Part shown: piece by piece, positions 46,691 through 58,437 of the stretch
Layout of the letters: every line of letters begins with the position of its first letter
Numbering within the stretch: the first letter of the stretch is position 1
NCBI GenBank assembly: GCA_008828725.1
Contig: MEHQ01002630.1
Span: 112,375 to 176,374 of the forward strand
Origin: Saccharina japonica
Taxonomy: Eukaryota > Sar > Phaeophyceae > Laminariales > Laminariaceae
Direction of reading: 5' to 3'
Length of the DNA stretch: 64,000 bases
Notes under the pieces: model-generated
Seen by the model: the letters and a program-made list of their open reading frames with translations, nothing else
The model's database searches: none
Told to the model about the DNA's origin: nothing
Translations under genes and position numbers: made by a program

Positions 46691-47400
46691 TTTCACTAAC
46701 ACAAAAATACGGTATCTCAGTGACATCATACTCTCATACGCGTACAGTACGACTGATGTTCGCTGTAGTAACAGCAAGCAACAGCTGCAGCAGTAGGAGC
46801 AACAGGAGCAGACACTAGGGTGAACCACGCGATGCGTGTGGCTCACGTTCCATATACAAGTTTCATGCGGCACTCTGACGGGTCTGATACCATCGTCATT
46901 CAGGGAGCGGAGCATGGCTTTGTGCAGGCATGCACGCATGCGGCTACAGGTATATCGCATTGGCCGTGAGGCTGTGGCGTTATCTTCACAATACGGAATC
47001 CAAACTGTATGATGACGCACGATTTGTTGGGGATGAGGCGTGCTGCCATAGGGGTGGCATTTAGGGTCATTCTTATCGAGCAGCTTCCGCCCCATAATTT
47101 CCAATATTCGTTTCTGGAAACATTGGAAATATCGGAAATTCTTCAGAGGAAAAAATGTTTGGAAGGCTTCACGTGTCCGATAAATGGAGGGGGGGGGATG
47201 GAAAAAATGGAAATACAGAAAATTGCGCAAAAACACATCTTGGATTTTTTGGACGTTTATGGCTTCGATAAGAACGACCCTTATTAGCTGAAACGTTTTC
47301 TGAATGATTGGGCTCCTTGACCCATTCAGAACTGGAAACAAGTTATCCCCCACTCATTCCAAGTAGTATTTCCCCGAAAACGGGGAACGAGTTGTTACGG
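46691..47400. repeat. TCAGTGACATCATAC block and ANK upstream sequence, copy 1
   Basis: Paired with 57205-57914. Frames on both strands (plus-strand 47009-47287; long minus-strand frames across 46604-47353 and 57128-58009) are partly open in both copies. The copies are nearly identical, so this does not show coding. No known domain is recognised. Confidence 0.5.
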
Positions 47401-47481
47401 GGTTAACCGAAACTCGTCGGACGTTCATTCGGTTAGATGCAACATTTTTCATAGTATACTTGCTGTAGGTCATGGGATCTT

Positions 47482-47923
47482 TCACCGGGTATATACGTAG
47501 CGTTTTTATTTTCCTCCAAAGTTAGGTTTTGGGTTACGTCTTATTTGTATAGAGCTCCTCGAGTGCGGAGCGCAGAAACAAAAATGATTGCACCTCTACC
47601 TTAATAAAGCGCGCGTCGAATAGGTTATACGATCACCCTAAAAGTTGCTTCGGTTTTCGTAAAATATGTAGAAGTAAAATCACTTTTGATGGCGCTGAAA
47701 ATCCACGTATCCGTTTTTTTTTTTTTTGACGAATTGGGAAACAGACATTCAGCAAGTACGTTCCTTGGTCCTTTGTGGTCTTCTAAATACCCCACTCTGC
47801 GGCTAACCGCTCAAGTTTCACTTGCTCCTTCCGTCTTTGCCGCCTCTTCTGCTGTTGTTGCTGCTGTTACTGTAGTGCAAAGTACTTCATCTCGTTCTCG
47901 TCATCGAGCAGCGGCGGGACACC
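47482..47923 (+). promoter_or_regulatory. Conserved upstream region of ANK copy 3
   Basis: TATTTTCCTCCAAAGTTAGG, GAGCTCCTCGAGTGCGGAGC (47553), CCGCCTCTTCTGCTGTTG and CACCATGG occur in the same order as before the other copies. A T15 run lies at about 47710. Confidence 0.4.
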
Positions 47924-50338
47924 ATGGCTAGCCGGCAGGCCGATATCGAGCAATTAGACCCTCTCCGCGAAAGTGACATTTCGGGCGCCCACGAGATGGG
48001 TAGCCCGCAGGCCAAGATCGCCAAAACAAACCTCCACCAAGAAAATGACAGGTGTGCCTCTTATTGACCCTCGTACCTGTGGTTGTCCTGTACCTGCGTT
48101 ATGTGTTGCCTGATACGTCGTCGGGCTTGCCACTTGTGGTTTTGAGCTACGGTAGCGTTGCTCCTCGCGACAGGCCTCCTCATGGGGTCGGTTTTCGGGC
48201 ATGCGAGTGAAGTAATGTAAATAGGAAATACAGCGCACACTTTGAATCATTCTGGATGCAAGCATGGTCCTGACTCGTTGTTTTTGTGCCTCGGGGGTGC
48301 TGAGACGTAGCGCTAGCTGAACACTCTGAAGGAGGACATATCAAATTCGGGGGAGAAAGAGGCTGAACGTGCAATTCCGATTGGTCCGCATACTGCTAGT
48401 TAGTTGTTTCTTAGAGCGAAATCAGACCTACCTGAGTATTTTGCTTGGGCAGAGCTTCTCCGTTCGCTGTCTGTTGTGTTCTGAAACCAGACCTATAAAA
48501 CCTGAACACCTTTGTTTCCGCTCACTGTCAACTATTCTGTGCTCAGGATCTGGAAGGCTGTGCCGGCAACCGAGGCCACAGATGATGGAGATTCGTCTAA
48601 GTTGTGTTTTGCGATTCACACAAACCGAGACGTGATGTCGGTGCTGGCAGACCTACTCTCTAATCAGCACTTGTTCTTCGCCGGTGTCTCGAAGGAATGG
48701 AAACAGGCTTGGGGGATGCGACCGAAGATTACTAAATCCATAGTAACGGCTGACACCTCTGCATCCCAGCTGCAGTGGAGCTTCGACGGAGGCATAGGAA
48801 ATACTTCGAGCGTACGCAGAAACATGGCCGAGCTCATCGCCGATCACTGCGGCCTTGATGTCCTACAGTGTGCTTACTCGAACGGATGCCCTTTGTCCGA
48901 GAAGGCTTGCTTCAAGGCTGCCGCACGGGGCAAGTTTGGCATGATCCAGTGGGCTGTCGGCGAGAGTTGCGACTGGCGCAAGGTGCTTTGCAGAGCGGCT
49001 GCGACAGCAGGCAGTCTGCGCATCCTGATGTGGGCACGCGCTAACGACTGCCCCTGGGACGAAACTACGTGCAGCGAGGCCGCCGGTTCAGGAAATCTCG
49101 AGATGCTGCGGTGGGCACGTGTTAAGAACTGCCCTTGGGACGCAGAAACTTGCGCGAAGGCTGCTGGAGGTGGACATTTAGACATTCTTCAGTGGGCGCG
49201 AGACCGCGGCTGTCGCTGGGACGAGACTACTTGCAGCGAGGCCGCCGGTTCAGGGCATCTCGACATCTTGCGGTGGGCGCGTTCCGAAAGGTGCCCATGG
49301 GACGGTCGAACTTGCGCGAAAGCTGCCGGGGGTGGGTACCTTGGCATTATCAAGTGGGCGCGAGCTCACAGCTGTCCGTGGAACTCTAGAACGTGCGCGA
49401 GTGCTGCCGCCGGAGGGCACCTGGAGGTTCTTAAGTGGGCGAGGGGCCAGCGATGTCCCTGGCACGATGCCCCGTATTTCGGCGCTCTTCAAAACGGGCA
49501 CTTGAGCACGCTGCGGTGGATGGTGTCCAAAGGCTGCGGCTTACACGGAAATTCCGGTATATATGCAGCTGATAAGGGGCACTTTCATATACTCGACTGG
49601 ATGAAAGCCAGCAACCTCTTGAAGGACATCGTTGGGTTACGCAACTGGGCTGTTAGCGAAGGGAAACTTGACACGCTGAAATGGGCTCGAGCTAACGGCA
49701 TCCACTGGGATGATGTCACCTGTAGCGATGCAGCTGGAAAACGTCACTGGGAAATGCTTAAATGGGCACGGTGCAACGGCTGCCCCTGGGGCGACCGTGT
49801 TTTCGCCTATGCAGCCGTGGCAGGTCGCCTGGACATAATGGAGTGGGCTCGAGCGCAAGGCTGTCCATGGGATGATTTCACATGCACCCATGCAGCTGGA
49901 ACAGGCGAGTTTGAGGTGCTGAAATGGGCCCGATCTCACGGCTGCCCCTGGTACGCCCACACGTGCACAAGTGCAGCCGCCGCAGGGCATCTGCGTATAT
50001 TGCAGTGGTTGCGAGCAGAAGGCTGCCCATGGGATGGTGGTGCGTGCCGCGAAGCGGCGAGATTCGGTAATTTCGAGTTGCTGAGATGGGCGCGTTGCAA
50101 CGGTTGCCCCTGGAACTATCGCACGTGCACAGCTGCCGTCGTGGCAAAACGTCTAGACATACTGCAGTGGGCGCGGGCAGAAGGCTGTCCGTGGAACCAG
50201 CAAACGTATTGTGCGGCCGAACTGTGCGGGGACAAGGTTATTCTCGAGTGGGCAAAGCTAAACGACTGTCCGCCCCCAGTGGAAAAAATGCGCAGATCCC
50301 TTCGACGCGAAATAGACGTGATGTTTCCGCCTACCTGA
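47924..50338 (+). CDS. Ankyrin-repeat protein with F-box-like N-terminus, copy 3 (two exons)
   Basis: The model is join(47924..48051, 48547..50338), 639 aa, intron 495 nt. Exon 1 reads MASRQADIEQLDPLRESDIS. Reading past the donor meets a stop within a few codons, which supports splicing. The F-box-like segment (VLADLLSNQHLFFAGVSKEW) covers residues about 71-98. About 17 modules of 27 residues follow. Module WMVSKGCGLHGNSGIYAADK is shared by all copies and is the least typical. The protein stops directly after FPPT: CCTGA replaces the CCGGC that leads into the tail in copy 1. Copy 4 differs at 8 residues, 7 of them between residues 129 and 309. Function as a protein-binding or ubiquitin-ligase adaptor is inferred from domain type only. 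Confidence 0.85.
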
Positions 50339-51002
50339 CGGGCACGCCGGTATGGTATGGTTTTAGGCCATTAGCGATATTGTACACGTGTGTCTATTGA
50401 GACCCTGTCGGCCCGCTGCCGAATTGGTGTTTAGAGTGTGTAGCTCAGGTTCTTCCGTCAGAATATTGGTCGTCACTACTGTTGTGGATATTTGCTTGTC
50501 GTGGGATCCCAGATTCCAGGCGCAAAACAAACGAAACAAAACACCATTTCTGAAGGGGTCCATATGACACGCCGGCAACATTTCAGGGTCTGTCTCCAAA
50601 CCTGGCGTGAATCTTGCTACGTTTGTGCAGTCAAAGGGTAGCGTTTACACCATTGCCTCGGGATTTCGTCACTGTAGGTTCATAATATGATTGACGTCGG
50701 TCGTAAGTTCTCGCTGGTACCGGTTTTTGTGCGTAGAAGTTCTGCTCTGTAGGTCCCTTGGAATATGCTGGGCGAAGCAGTTTTACACAGGCATGACTTG
50801 GGGAACATGACGCCGGGTCGCTTCGATTCTGTCTTTTTCACACGTTTCGTGTTTTACAACGATTGTTTGGGCCGCTGTACAGTATTTTGCTGCCCAAACG
50901 AAGCGGTTTGGAAAGGAATATAAACACTATTACGGAAGGAAATGTCAATACCTGCGATCACGTAATTATTTACCATTTTCACCAAATTCAAGAGCGGCAA
51001 AC
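50339..51002. other. 3' flank of ANK copy 3
   Basis: Matches 60853-61400. Its last part (50890-51002) is almost identical to 4739-4850 of copy 1 (GGAAATGTCAATACCTGCG). Confidence 0.55.
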
Positions 51003-52965
51003 AGGAACGTTATCACGACATTTCTCCGTAAACAGAGCTGGCACAAACTTGCGATGGTTCGGAAACCGAAATATGGCCAGTACGTTGCGATGCGCGCATT
51101 GTTATGACCATGTCATCGACTTTGCTGGGCATACGTCGGGCCAGACTCCTTGACCCCAAATATTCGGAATATCATTCTTGCGTGGCTGAAAGTTTCATTG
51201 TATACTCTTAAACCGTGGGATTGTTCATCGGGTAGCACGTTTATTTCCCCTCCTAGAATCAGTTTTTGTCTGACTTACTATTAGTATGGATTACTTACTA
51301 TTGCTATGGATTACTTACTATGGGTATATTACTTACTATGAGTATAGAGCTCCTCAAGTGAGGAACCTAAGCAAAATCGTGGTGGCACCTCCACCTTAAG
51401 ATATCATGCGTCAGCTGAAACTTTAGGACTCCAGAGCGACCCACCCTACCGTAGCTCCAGTCCCAGACAGTTGCCACCGCGTCCAGCTCTTCCGCACAGG
51501 TCTGGAGAGTGCCACCCCCTTACTCTGTGTACATACAAAAACACTATCTCTCGCGTTAGCTCTAGATACTTCCTGACCCCCTGCGTTCAGTTGTTACGCG
51601 TGCAACCCCCGCGCCCCCCGCTGTGAACTCGAAATAAGAGCTTTAATGTGCAATAACCCTCGATAATACCTGCGGTGTTAAGCAGGAGACAATAAGGGAG
51701 GTGGCTGGGCTATAGCCGCGCCTGTACCAGGAGACCTTTCCTTCTTGACCAGCGCAACGGCTAACGAAAATCCCAACTTCTGGGTATCGAGTACTCGCGA
51801 AACTATCGCTGTTCTTCAGAATATGTGCTACAGTCGATACTGGGCATGGTGTATGAGTTTCCCTGACGATATTGACGGCGCCATCGGTAAGACGCTGAAG
51901 AAGGAAGGGTCGTACGGGGGATCGACCGGGGGGGGAGGGCGAGGTTGATGTTTAGCCTTTCATCCGGTCCCAGCAGCAGCAGTCGCCGCTGCACCAGCAG
52001 CCGCCGCTGCAGCAGCAGCACCATAACTGGCAACGACCGTACCGGCGGCGCTCTCGCCGATGAGCATGCCGCTGAGCTGAACAAAGGGGAAGCCCTTAGG
52101 CTTCAGAGCTGGCACACGCCGGAGATCTTGTCGTCTCGAGACGAGAGGCCGAAACCAGATCCGTGTCGAGGAACCTGCGTCAGGTCATTCGCACGGCCTT
52201 CTGGCTGACATGGTGCGTCACGGGGAGGAAATTGATGCTGAGGAATGTTTTGGAGGCTACGAGATTTGCAAGTTGTCGGACTCGCTCACCTCCTCGAGCC
52301 TGTGGCAGTCCGACGAGCCGTCGGGCGCTCAGGCGCTGCACTGAATGGCGGACGAATTTAGCAACACCCTCTAGATCGTGAGCAACATCGGCGAGGTCGC
52401 CCTGGTCGCCACCGAAACCCGAGGAGATTATGGCGTCTGCATGCCCTGTGGTGCGGTTAGCAAATTAAAGATGCCTCCCGTGTCAGTAACAGGTGTAGAC
52501 TGGTCGCGATGTAAGGGGGCGTGGTACCATGCTATGGTCAAATAAATGAAGGGACTTGCAGAACGGAAGACAGTTTCGGTGCAAAAATAGTTACCCGAGG
52601 GGGCAAATATCTTTGAGCCTAGGCGGGTGCTGTCTTCCAAGTCCGACAAAGAAGGGTTGACCACTAAGACAAAAGGGTATAGCCTTGTCCCCAAGGGGTT
52701 CATGAACCGAGAGAGGGTTTGGACCACCTACAAACATCTGCACCCACGCCTGCAGCGGCATCAGTTACTATTGTGATGGCTGCTGGTATTGAGCTGAAGC
52801 ACAAGGTATACCACCTACTACAGTAGGTGTAGCCCAGACGCTTGCTACGGTTGAGGCGCACCGTGTGTTGTGGTGAGGGTGATCAGTTTAAGAGCTCTGT
52901 ACCCCATCCAGAAAGTGATTTTAGAGGAAGCTAAACATAGTACCCGACTACCAATCCCATGGCCT
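51003..52965. repeat. 2-kb segmental duplicate of 22666-24626
   Basis: The offset is 28339 bp and only scattered single-base differences are visible. All open frames in the two copies translate identically. The left edge (51003-51150) has a cluster of small indels. The right edge is at CCATGGCCTA, where the two copies part. Confidence 0.85.
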
Positions 52966-52975
52966 ACAGGTAGGT
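51810..52975 (+). mobile_element. Decayed Ty1/copia remnant D
   Basis: Same content and same stops as remnant C: KGAWYHAMVK then stop, LPEGANIFEPRRVLSSKSDK, and VYHL near 52808. It is a duplicate of C, not an independent insertion. Confidence 0.7.
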
Positions 52976-53042
52976 GAGAGTGTTCGGAGCTCTACAAACT
53001 AGAGCCCCCACGCACGAAACCTGGACGAAGCTCTAGCGATTA

Positions 53043-53696
53043 ACGGGTACGCTACTGTTGGGTCTGGGCCTTTGTGTGGGCCGGTGGGTAGCGTGTGGCT
53101 AATGCCCTTTTTTCCGGTTGCATATTTTGGCGACCCAATCATACGTCTACAACCGATGGCGCTCAGGGATGTGGATACCATACACCTAACTTACCGGCCC
53201 CCCCCCCAGGGTTCGAAACAAATTATATACTGCACAACGTTTTGTTTTGTGTGTGTCGTCGGTAGTGGTGTGTGTGCTTTGCTGTGACCAGTACCGAGAG
53301 ATCTATACCCCCACACCTAGTCAAGTTGACGTTTCACATTCACATCACATATTATCATATACGTGGCGACATAGTTATAACACACCTTCGTGTTGTTATT
53401 CTTTACTGCTTGGTTGTACACTGCATGGGCCAGCCTGATACAATCCTAGCATGCACTCGTAGTTCAGCGTAGTCTTATTTTTCCCACGGACTTTGCCAGG
53501 CATTTCCACGATGTAATTATGTGGGTATCGAAGCACTGGTCGTGATGTTTTCGGACAGGCGTTATAGGCATGTAGATAAGCGGATACGCAGGCGAGGCGT
53601 CAAAGACACCAAGGCTCGGGCAGCGGTTGGCTTCCCTGAGTGCAATTATACCGTAAGGCGGATATACACAGGTGTGCAAGCGTGCCTCGGGATTAC
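53043..53696. mobile_element. ~650-bp insertion separating two parts of copia remnant D
   Basis: Remnant C reads CTAGCGGTAACTGGGGTCTA, then CGATTTATCTGC. Here CTAGCGATTAACGGG is followed by about 650 bp before CGACTTATCTGCTTAAGG. The insert begins near TGTTGGGTCTGGGCC, which resembles the TGTTGG start of copia LTRs, and has a C10 run (about 53200). A matching CA end and target duplication were not fixed, so a solo LTR is only one possibility. Confidence 0.35.
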
Positions 53697-53890
53697 TTCG
53701 ACTTATCTGCTTAAGGAATAAGCCTTACATTTCGACCCGCCAATATCGCGCGACAAGATACAATGGTTGCCGAAACCACCGAACACGACGCCTCGACCAA
53801 TCCATGGCCGCAATATCCCCTTCCCGCCCTCTTGCATGACCTCCTTCTGGCAGGGCTAACCGGCTAAGCCTGCCCAATCTCAGGGTTCTA
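53697..53890 (+). mobile_element. Copia remnant D, 3' part
   Basis: ACTTATCTGCTTAAGGAATA, TTTCGACCCGCCAATATCGC and CATGACCTCCTTCTGGCAG match 24930-25100. Confidence 0.5.
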
Positions 53891-53929
53891 CCACAATATT
53901 TGTCTTTTTTTGTTCACTCCCATGAATTT

Positions 53930-54487
53930 CAAATTTACTCTCTTTGAGAAGAGCTACTTCATGGAAGCTATCATATGTTTCCACGAAAGTAAATAAAACT
54001 GTCATGGCAGCTAATTGACTTAGTTGGAAACTTTTCATGAAAGTTAAATTTTACTTCCATAAAAGTAAAAACAAAATCGTGGAAGTAAATTGACTAATGT
54101 GGAAATTTTCATGGAAGTGAACGGTATTTACTTCCACGGAAGTAAAAACACTTCCATGGTTCCGTGGAACTTTCCGTTTGAAGAGGGCCTTCGGCCACTC
54201 GACAGGTCTAGTGGGGTTCCGCGCTGCGCGCTACACGGTTTTTAATATCCCGTCGCAAATTGGTCCACTTTTTGGTAATCGGAATGGGCCCACTTTGGGC
54301 AGGGCGGTGTGCCAACTGGGAGCAGGGGATGAATTCATGCCCTCGCTTCCATGTTTACTTCCATGGAAGTAAAAAATGACAATAATTCCAACTTAATCAC
54401 ATGGAAGTAAAAAAAAATCATGGAAGTAAAGTTTACCTCCATGAAAGTAAAAAAATCTTCAGCGGAAGTAATTTTTACTTCCCATGG
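53930..54487. mobile_element. TTCCATGGAA-palindrome element, copy 2 (inverted core)
   Basis: Arms hold CTTCCATGGAAGTAAAA-type words (53950-54170 and 54350-54487). The core (54175-54310) is the reverse complement of 14930-15072. The right boundary is sharp: AGCTCTTGATTTATTCGCG follows here and also follows unrelated sequence at 42091. Confidence 0.6.
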
Positions 54488-56020
54488 AAGCTCTTGATTT
54501 ATTCGCGTCACGGGTCGAATTCGTACCGATTGATCTGAAATTAATCGTCGACGAGGCTGAAAAACACGCTAAGCTCAAGTCACGGTGAAAAACAAGACGA
54601 CTGCGGTCCCCTAATGCACCGGTCCCCTAATGCATTACATTGGTTCGGACCATGGGTGTCGATATACCTTCGCCCTTCTACTGGTTCGTACGAGGGATAT
54701 CGATATTATGTCCACGCCGCATGCCCGTTCAGCATAGCAGAACATGCTCGGATCCGGCGCTGTCTGTAGCTGTTGTGCCCCAAGAAGCTACAGGTGGATG
54801 GCTTGAACAACAAGGCGGTTAGTAGTATATTTGCAAGGCCTCGTGCTTCTTATACCCTGAATAATACCCTATCGAATAGGCTATTGGACTAACGATAGGT
54901 TGGGAATTATGGCTATCGATACCTACTAAAGGTCACAATTCGTTAGGTTCGGGGTGTATCGATAGGTATTGTAAATAACAATAGGATTAGTGCAGTGGCC
55001 ACAATAGCCTATTGTGAGACAAATATGCTTGTGGATGTGCCTATCGATAGGTATCTTGCGTACCAACAGAGTTTGGAATATTTCCCCAACAGGCTATCGT
55101 CCGAGCAATATCTTCCTATTACTATCGATCAGTACCTATTGATTGTATCGATAGGTGTGCAATGGTATCGATCGATACCTATTGCGCAATTCATTAGGTT
55201 CGATCTTTAGTTGATCAATACCTATTGCCCAATTCAATAGGTTTGCTATGGTATCGATCGATGTATCAATAGGTGTGCAATGGTATCGATCGATACCTAT
55301 TGGGCGATTCAATATATTCGAACTTTGGTTGATCGATACCTATTGCCCAATCAAATAGGTTTGCTATGGTCTCGATCGATACCTATTGATTGTATCGATA
55401 GGTGTGCAATGGTATCGATCGATACCTATTGGGCGATTCAACAGGTTCGAACTTTAGTTGATCGATAGCTATTGCCCAATTCAATAGGTTTGCAATGATA
55501 TCGATCGATACCTACTGCTCAATTCAGTATGTTCGAAAGGGTGTCGAGCAATGCCTATAGATCAAAGCAATAGGTATCGATAGACAAAATAAAACACCTA
55601 TCGGAAGTACAATAGGCTACTGCTCACATATATCCGGACCTATTGGCCAAAGCGATAGGTATGGATAGACAATTTCCAATACCTATTGGCCAAAGCAATA
55701 GGTATCAATAGACAATTTCAAATACCTATTGGCCAAGGCAATCGATATCGATAGACAATTTCAAATACCTATCGAACGTACAATAGGCTATTGCACAAAT
55801 CAGAGTGAACCTATTGGTCAAAGTAATAAGTATCGATAGACAATTTCCAATACCTATCCCAAGTACAATAGGCTATTGCACAGATCAGTGTGAACCTATT
55901 GGACGAATAAATAGGTATCAATAGGCAGTTTCAAATACCTATTGCAGGTGCCAATAGGTATCGATAGGCAATATCCCAACCTATCGAAATACCAATAGGC
56001 ATATCCAATAGGCTATTGTC
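54488..56020. repeat. Shared flank and ATCGATACC arrays, copy W
   Basis: Nearly identical to 42091-43620. Lacks the 37291-37690 segment, as copy Y does. Confidence 0.8.
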
Positions 56021-56488
56021 CAGGGTGTGGTCCAGATACACTGCGCAACATGATATTGGTGAAACAAATAACTTAACTACCAGGTATCCAAGAAGAACAA
56101 GGATATGCAAAGAAAACGCCGAATCTTCGAACGTATGGTACGTTCGTTAGTATCACACGATGCCATATCTGACTTCGTGTGATGGGCCATATACGTACAG
56201 GGTACGAGTCCTCGACTACTAATAGTGACTTGACCCGCATTTCTGCTCGCTACGTACGCACGTTGCTCATCATACAGCTTGTCCACACCCGCCAATGCAC
56301 CCCTTCTCGTGTACCCCCCGATGGCTTGCAGGCCCGCCTCACGTTTTGTTCGTAGGCGGAGTGGATCTGCAGTCGTCGGACCGAGCGTTCTGAAATCATG
56401 ACACGAAAACATATGGTTAATTTTGCTGGTAAACCGCATCAGCAGTAGCAGCAAAGCAGCAGCAGAAAATCAGCTACATCGTCAGAAT

Positions 56489-56519
<31 letters not shown>

Positions 56520-56730
56520 TGTAGCAAATAGCCGCAGCCACGGCAGCAGGGAGTGTTTTAGTAATCGGTAAGACACGCATCGTTCTCTTAGCTTGCGCAT
56601 GGAGGTTCCATTCCACAACACACGGGTGATATGTTTTTTCTAGAGGTGCTACCCGACGAGTACGCGTCTTGAACGGGTACCCGCCAAGTTTGGTAACAAA
56701 ATACCCGGATACTCGCGAGTATTTACGTGC
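56021..56730. repeat. Dispersed family W, copy 5
   Basis: GTCCAGATACACTGCGCAAC, a CAG tract (56430-56520), ending ACTCGCGAGTATTTACGTG. It passes without a break into the GGGTACCCG stretch. Confidence 0.65.
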
Positions 56731-57800
56731 ATTCAGGGTGGGTACCTGGGTAACTGTGTACCCGTCTACTAGCGGGTACTCGTTGAACACCCGTGCACCC
56801 GTCTAACAGCCGGGTAGGCAGGTGCACGGGGCCCACATACTTAGCGAGTATGAGGGGTTACCCGTACCCGTGACGGGTATTAGCAAGCCGGGTAATACTC
56901 ACGAGTACCCGGGTAATTGGCAAAGGGTAACACCTCTATTATCGTGTGAGCTACGATGCATTAAGCATCATTTTCATCTCGAAAGAGTTTCCTCGATAAC
57001 ATGTACAAATAATACGCCAGGGGTGTGTGGTTTAGGGCATGATAAGTTGCCATCTCCGGGAATTCCAAGGTAAATCAACGGGTATACCCGGTTACCCGGA
57101 CCCCAAATACTCGGCGAGTATGAAGTGTTACTCGCACCCGTGACGCGTATTAGCAAACCGAGCAGTAATCGCGAGTACCCGCGTATTCGGCAAAAAGGTG
57201 AACACCTCTATTGTTTTCACTAACACAAAAATACGGTATCTCAGTGACATCATACTCTCATACGCGTACAGTACGACTGATGTTCGCTGTAGTAACAGCA
57301 AGCAACAGCTGCAGCAGTAGGAGCAACAGGAGCAGACACTAGGGTGAACCACGCGATGCGTGTGGCTCACGTTCCATATACAAGTTTCATGCGGCACTCT
57401 GACGGGTCTGATACCATCGTCATTCAGGGAGCGGAGCATGGCTGTGTGCAGGCATGCACGCATGCGGCTACAGGTATATCGCATTGGCCGTGAGGCTGTG
57501 GCGTTATCTTCACAATACGGAATCAAAACTGTATGATGACGCACGATTTGTTGGGGATGAGGCGTGCTGCCATAGGGGTGGCATTTAGGGTCATTCTTAT
57601 CGAGCAGCTTTCGCCCCATAATTTCCAATATTCGTTTCTGGAAACATTGGAAATATCGGAATTTTTTCAGAGGAAAAAATGTTTGGAAGGCTTCACGTGT
57701 CCAATAAATGGAGGGGGGAGGATGGAAAAAATGGAAATACAGAAAATTGCGCAAAAACACATCTTGGATGTTTCGGACATTTATGGCTCCGATAAGAACG
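56731..57800. repeat. GGGTACCCG stretch and TCAGTGACATCATAC block, copy 2
   Basis: Paired with 46201-47290. The copies differ most at 56765-56850 (ACTAGCGGGTACTCGTTG versus ACAGCGGGTACCCATTTA), within the short repeats. Confidence 0.6.
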
Positions 57801-57995
57801 ACCCTTATTAGCTGAAACGTTTTCTGAATGATCGGGCTCCTTAACCCATTCAGAACTGGAAACAAGTTATCCCCCACTAATTCCAAGTAGGTTTTCCCCG
57901 AAAACGGGGGACGAGTTGTTACGGGGTTAACCGAAACTCGTCGGACGTTCATTCGGTTAGATGCAACATTTTTCAGAGTATACTTGCTGTAGGTC

Positions 57996-58437
57996 ATGGG
58001 ATCTTTCACCGGGTATATACGTAGCGTTTTTATTTTCCTCCAAAGTTAGGTTTTGGGTTACGTCTTATTTGTATAGAGCTCCTCGAGTGCGGAGCGCAGA
58101 AACAAAAATGATTGCACCTCTACCTTAATAAAGCGCGCGTCGAATAGGTTATACGATCACCCTAAAAGTTGCTTCGGTTTTCGTAAAATATGTAGAAGTA
58201 AAATCACTTTTGATGGCGCTGAAAATCGACGTATCCGTTTGTTTTTTTTTGACGAATTGGGAAACAGACATTCAGCAAGTGCGTTCCTTGGTCCTTTGTG
58301 GTCTTCTAAATACCCCACTCTGCGGCTAACCGCACTTGCTCCTTCCGTCTTTGCCGCCTCTTCTGCTGTTGTTGCTGCTGTTACTGTAGTGCAAAGTACT
58401 TCATCTCGTTCTCGTCATCGAGCAGCGGCGGGACACC
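57996..58437 (+). promoter_or_regulatory. Conserved upstream region of ANK copy 4
   Basis: As before copy 3, with two visible changes: a shorter T run (T8 after GTTTG) and an ~11-bp deletion near 58332 (CTAACCGCACTTGC). Hairpin-like GAGCTCCTCGAGTGCGGAGC at 58076. Confidence 0.4.

Noticed and set aside
46604-47353. 249-codon minus-strand frame (293 codons at 57128-58009)
   Set aside because: It runs through a CTG-rich tract and into ANK upstream sequence, differs in length between copies, and shows no domain.
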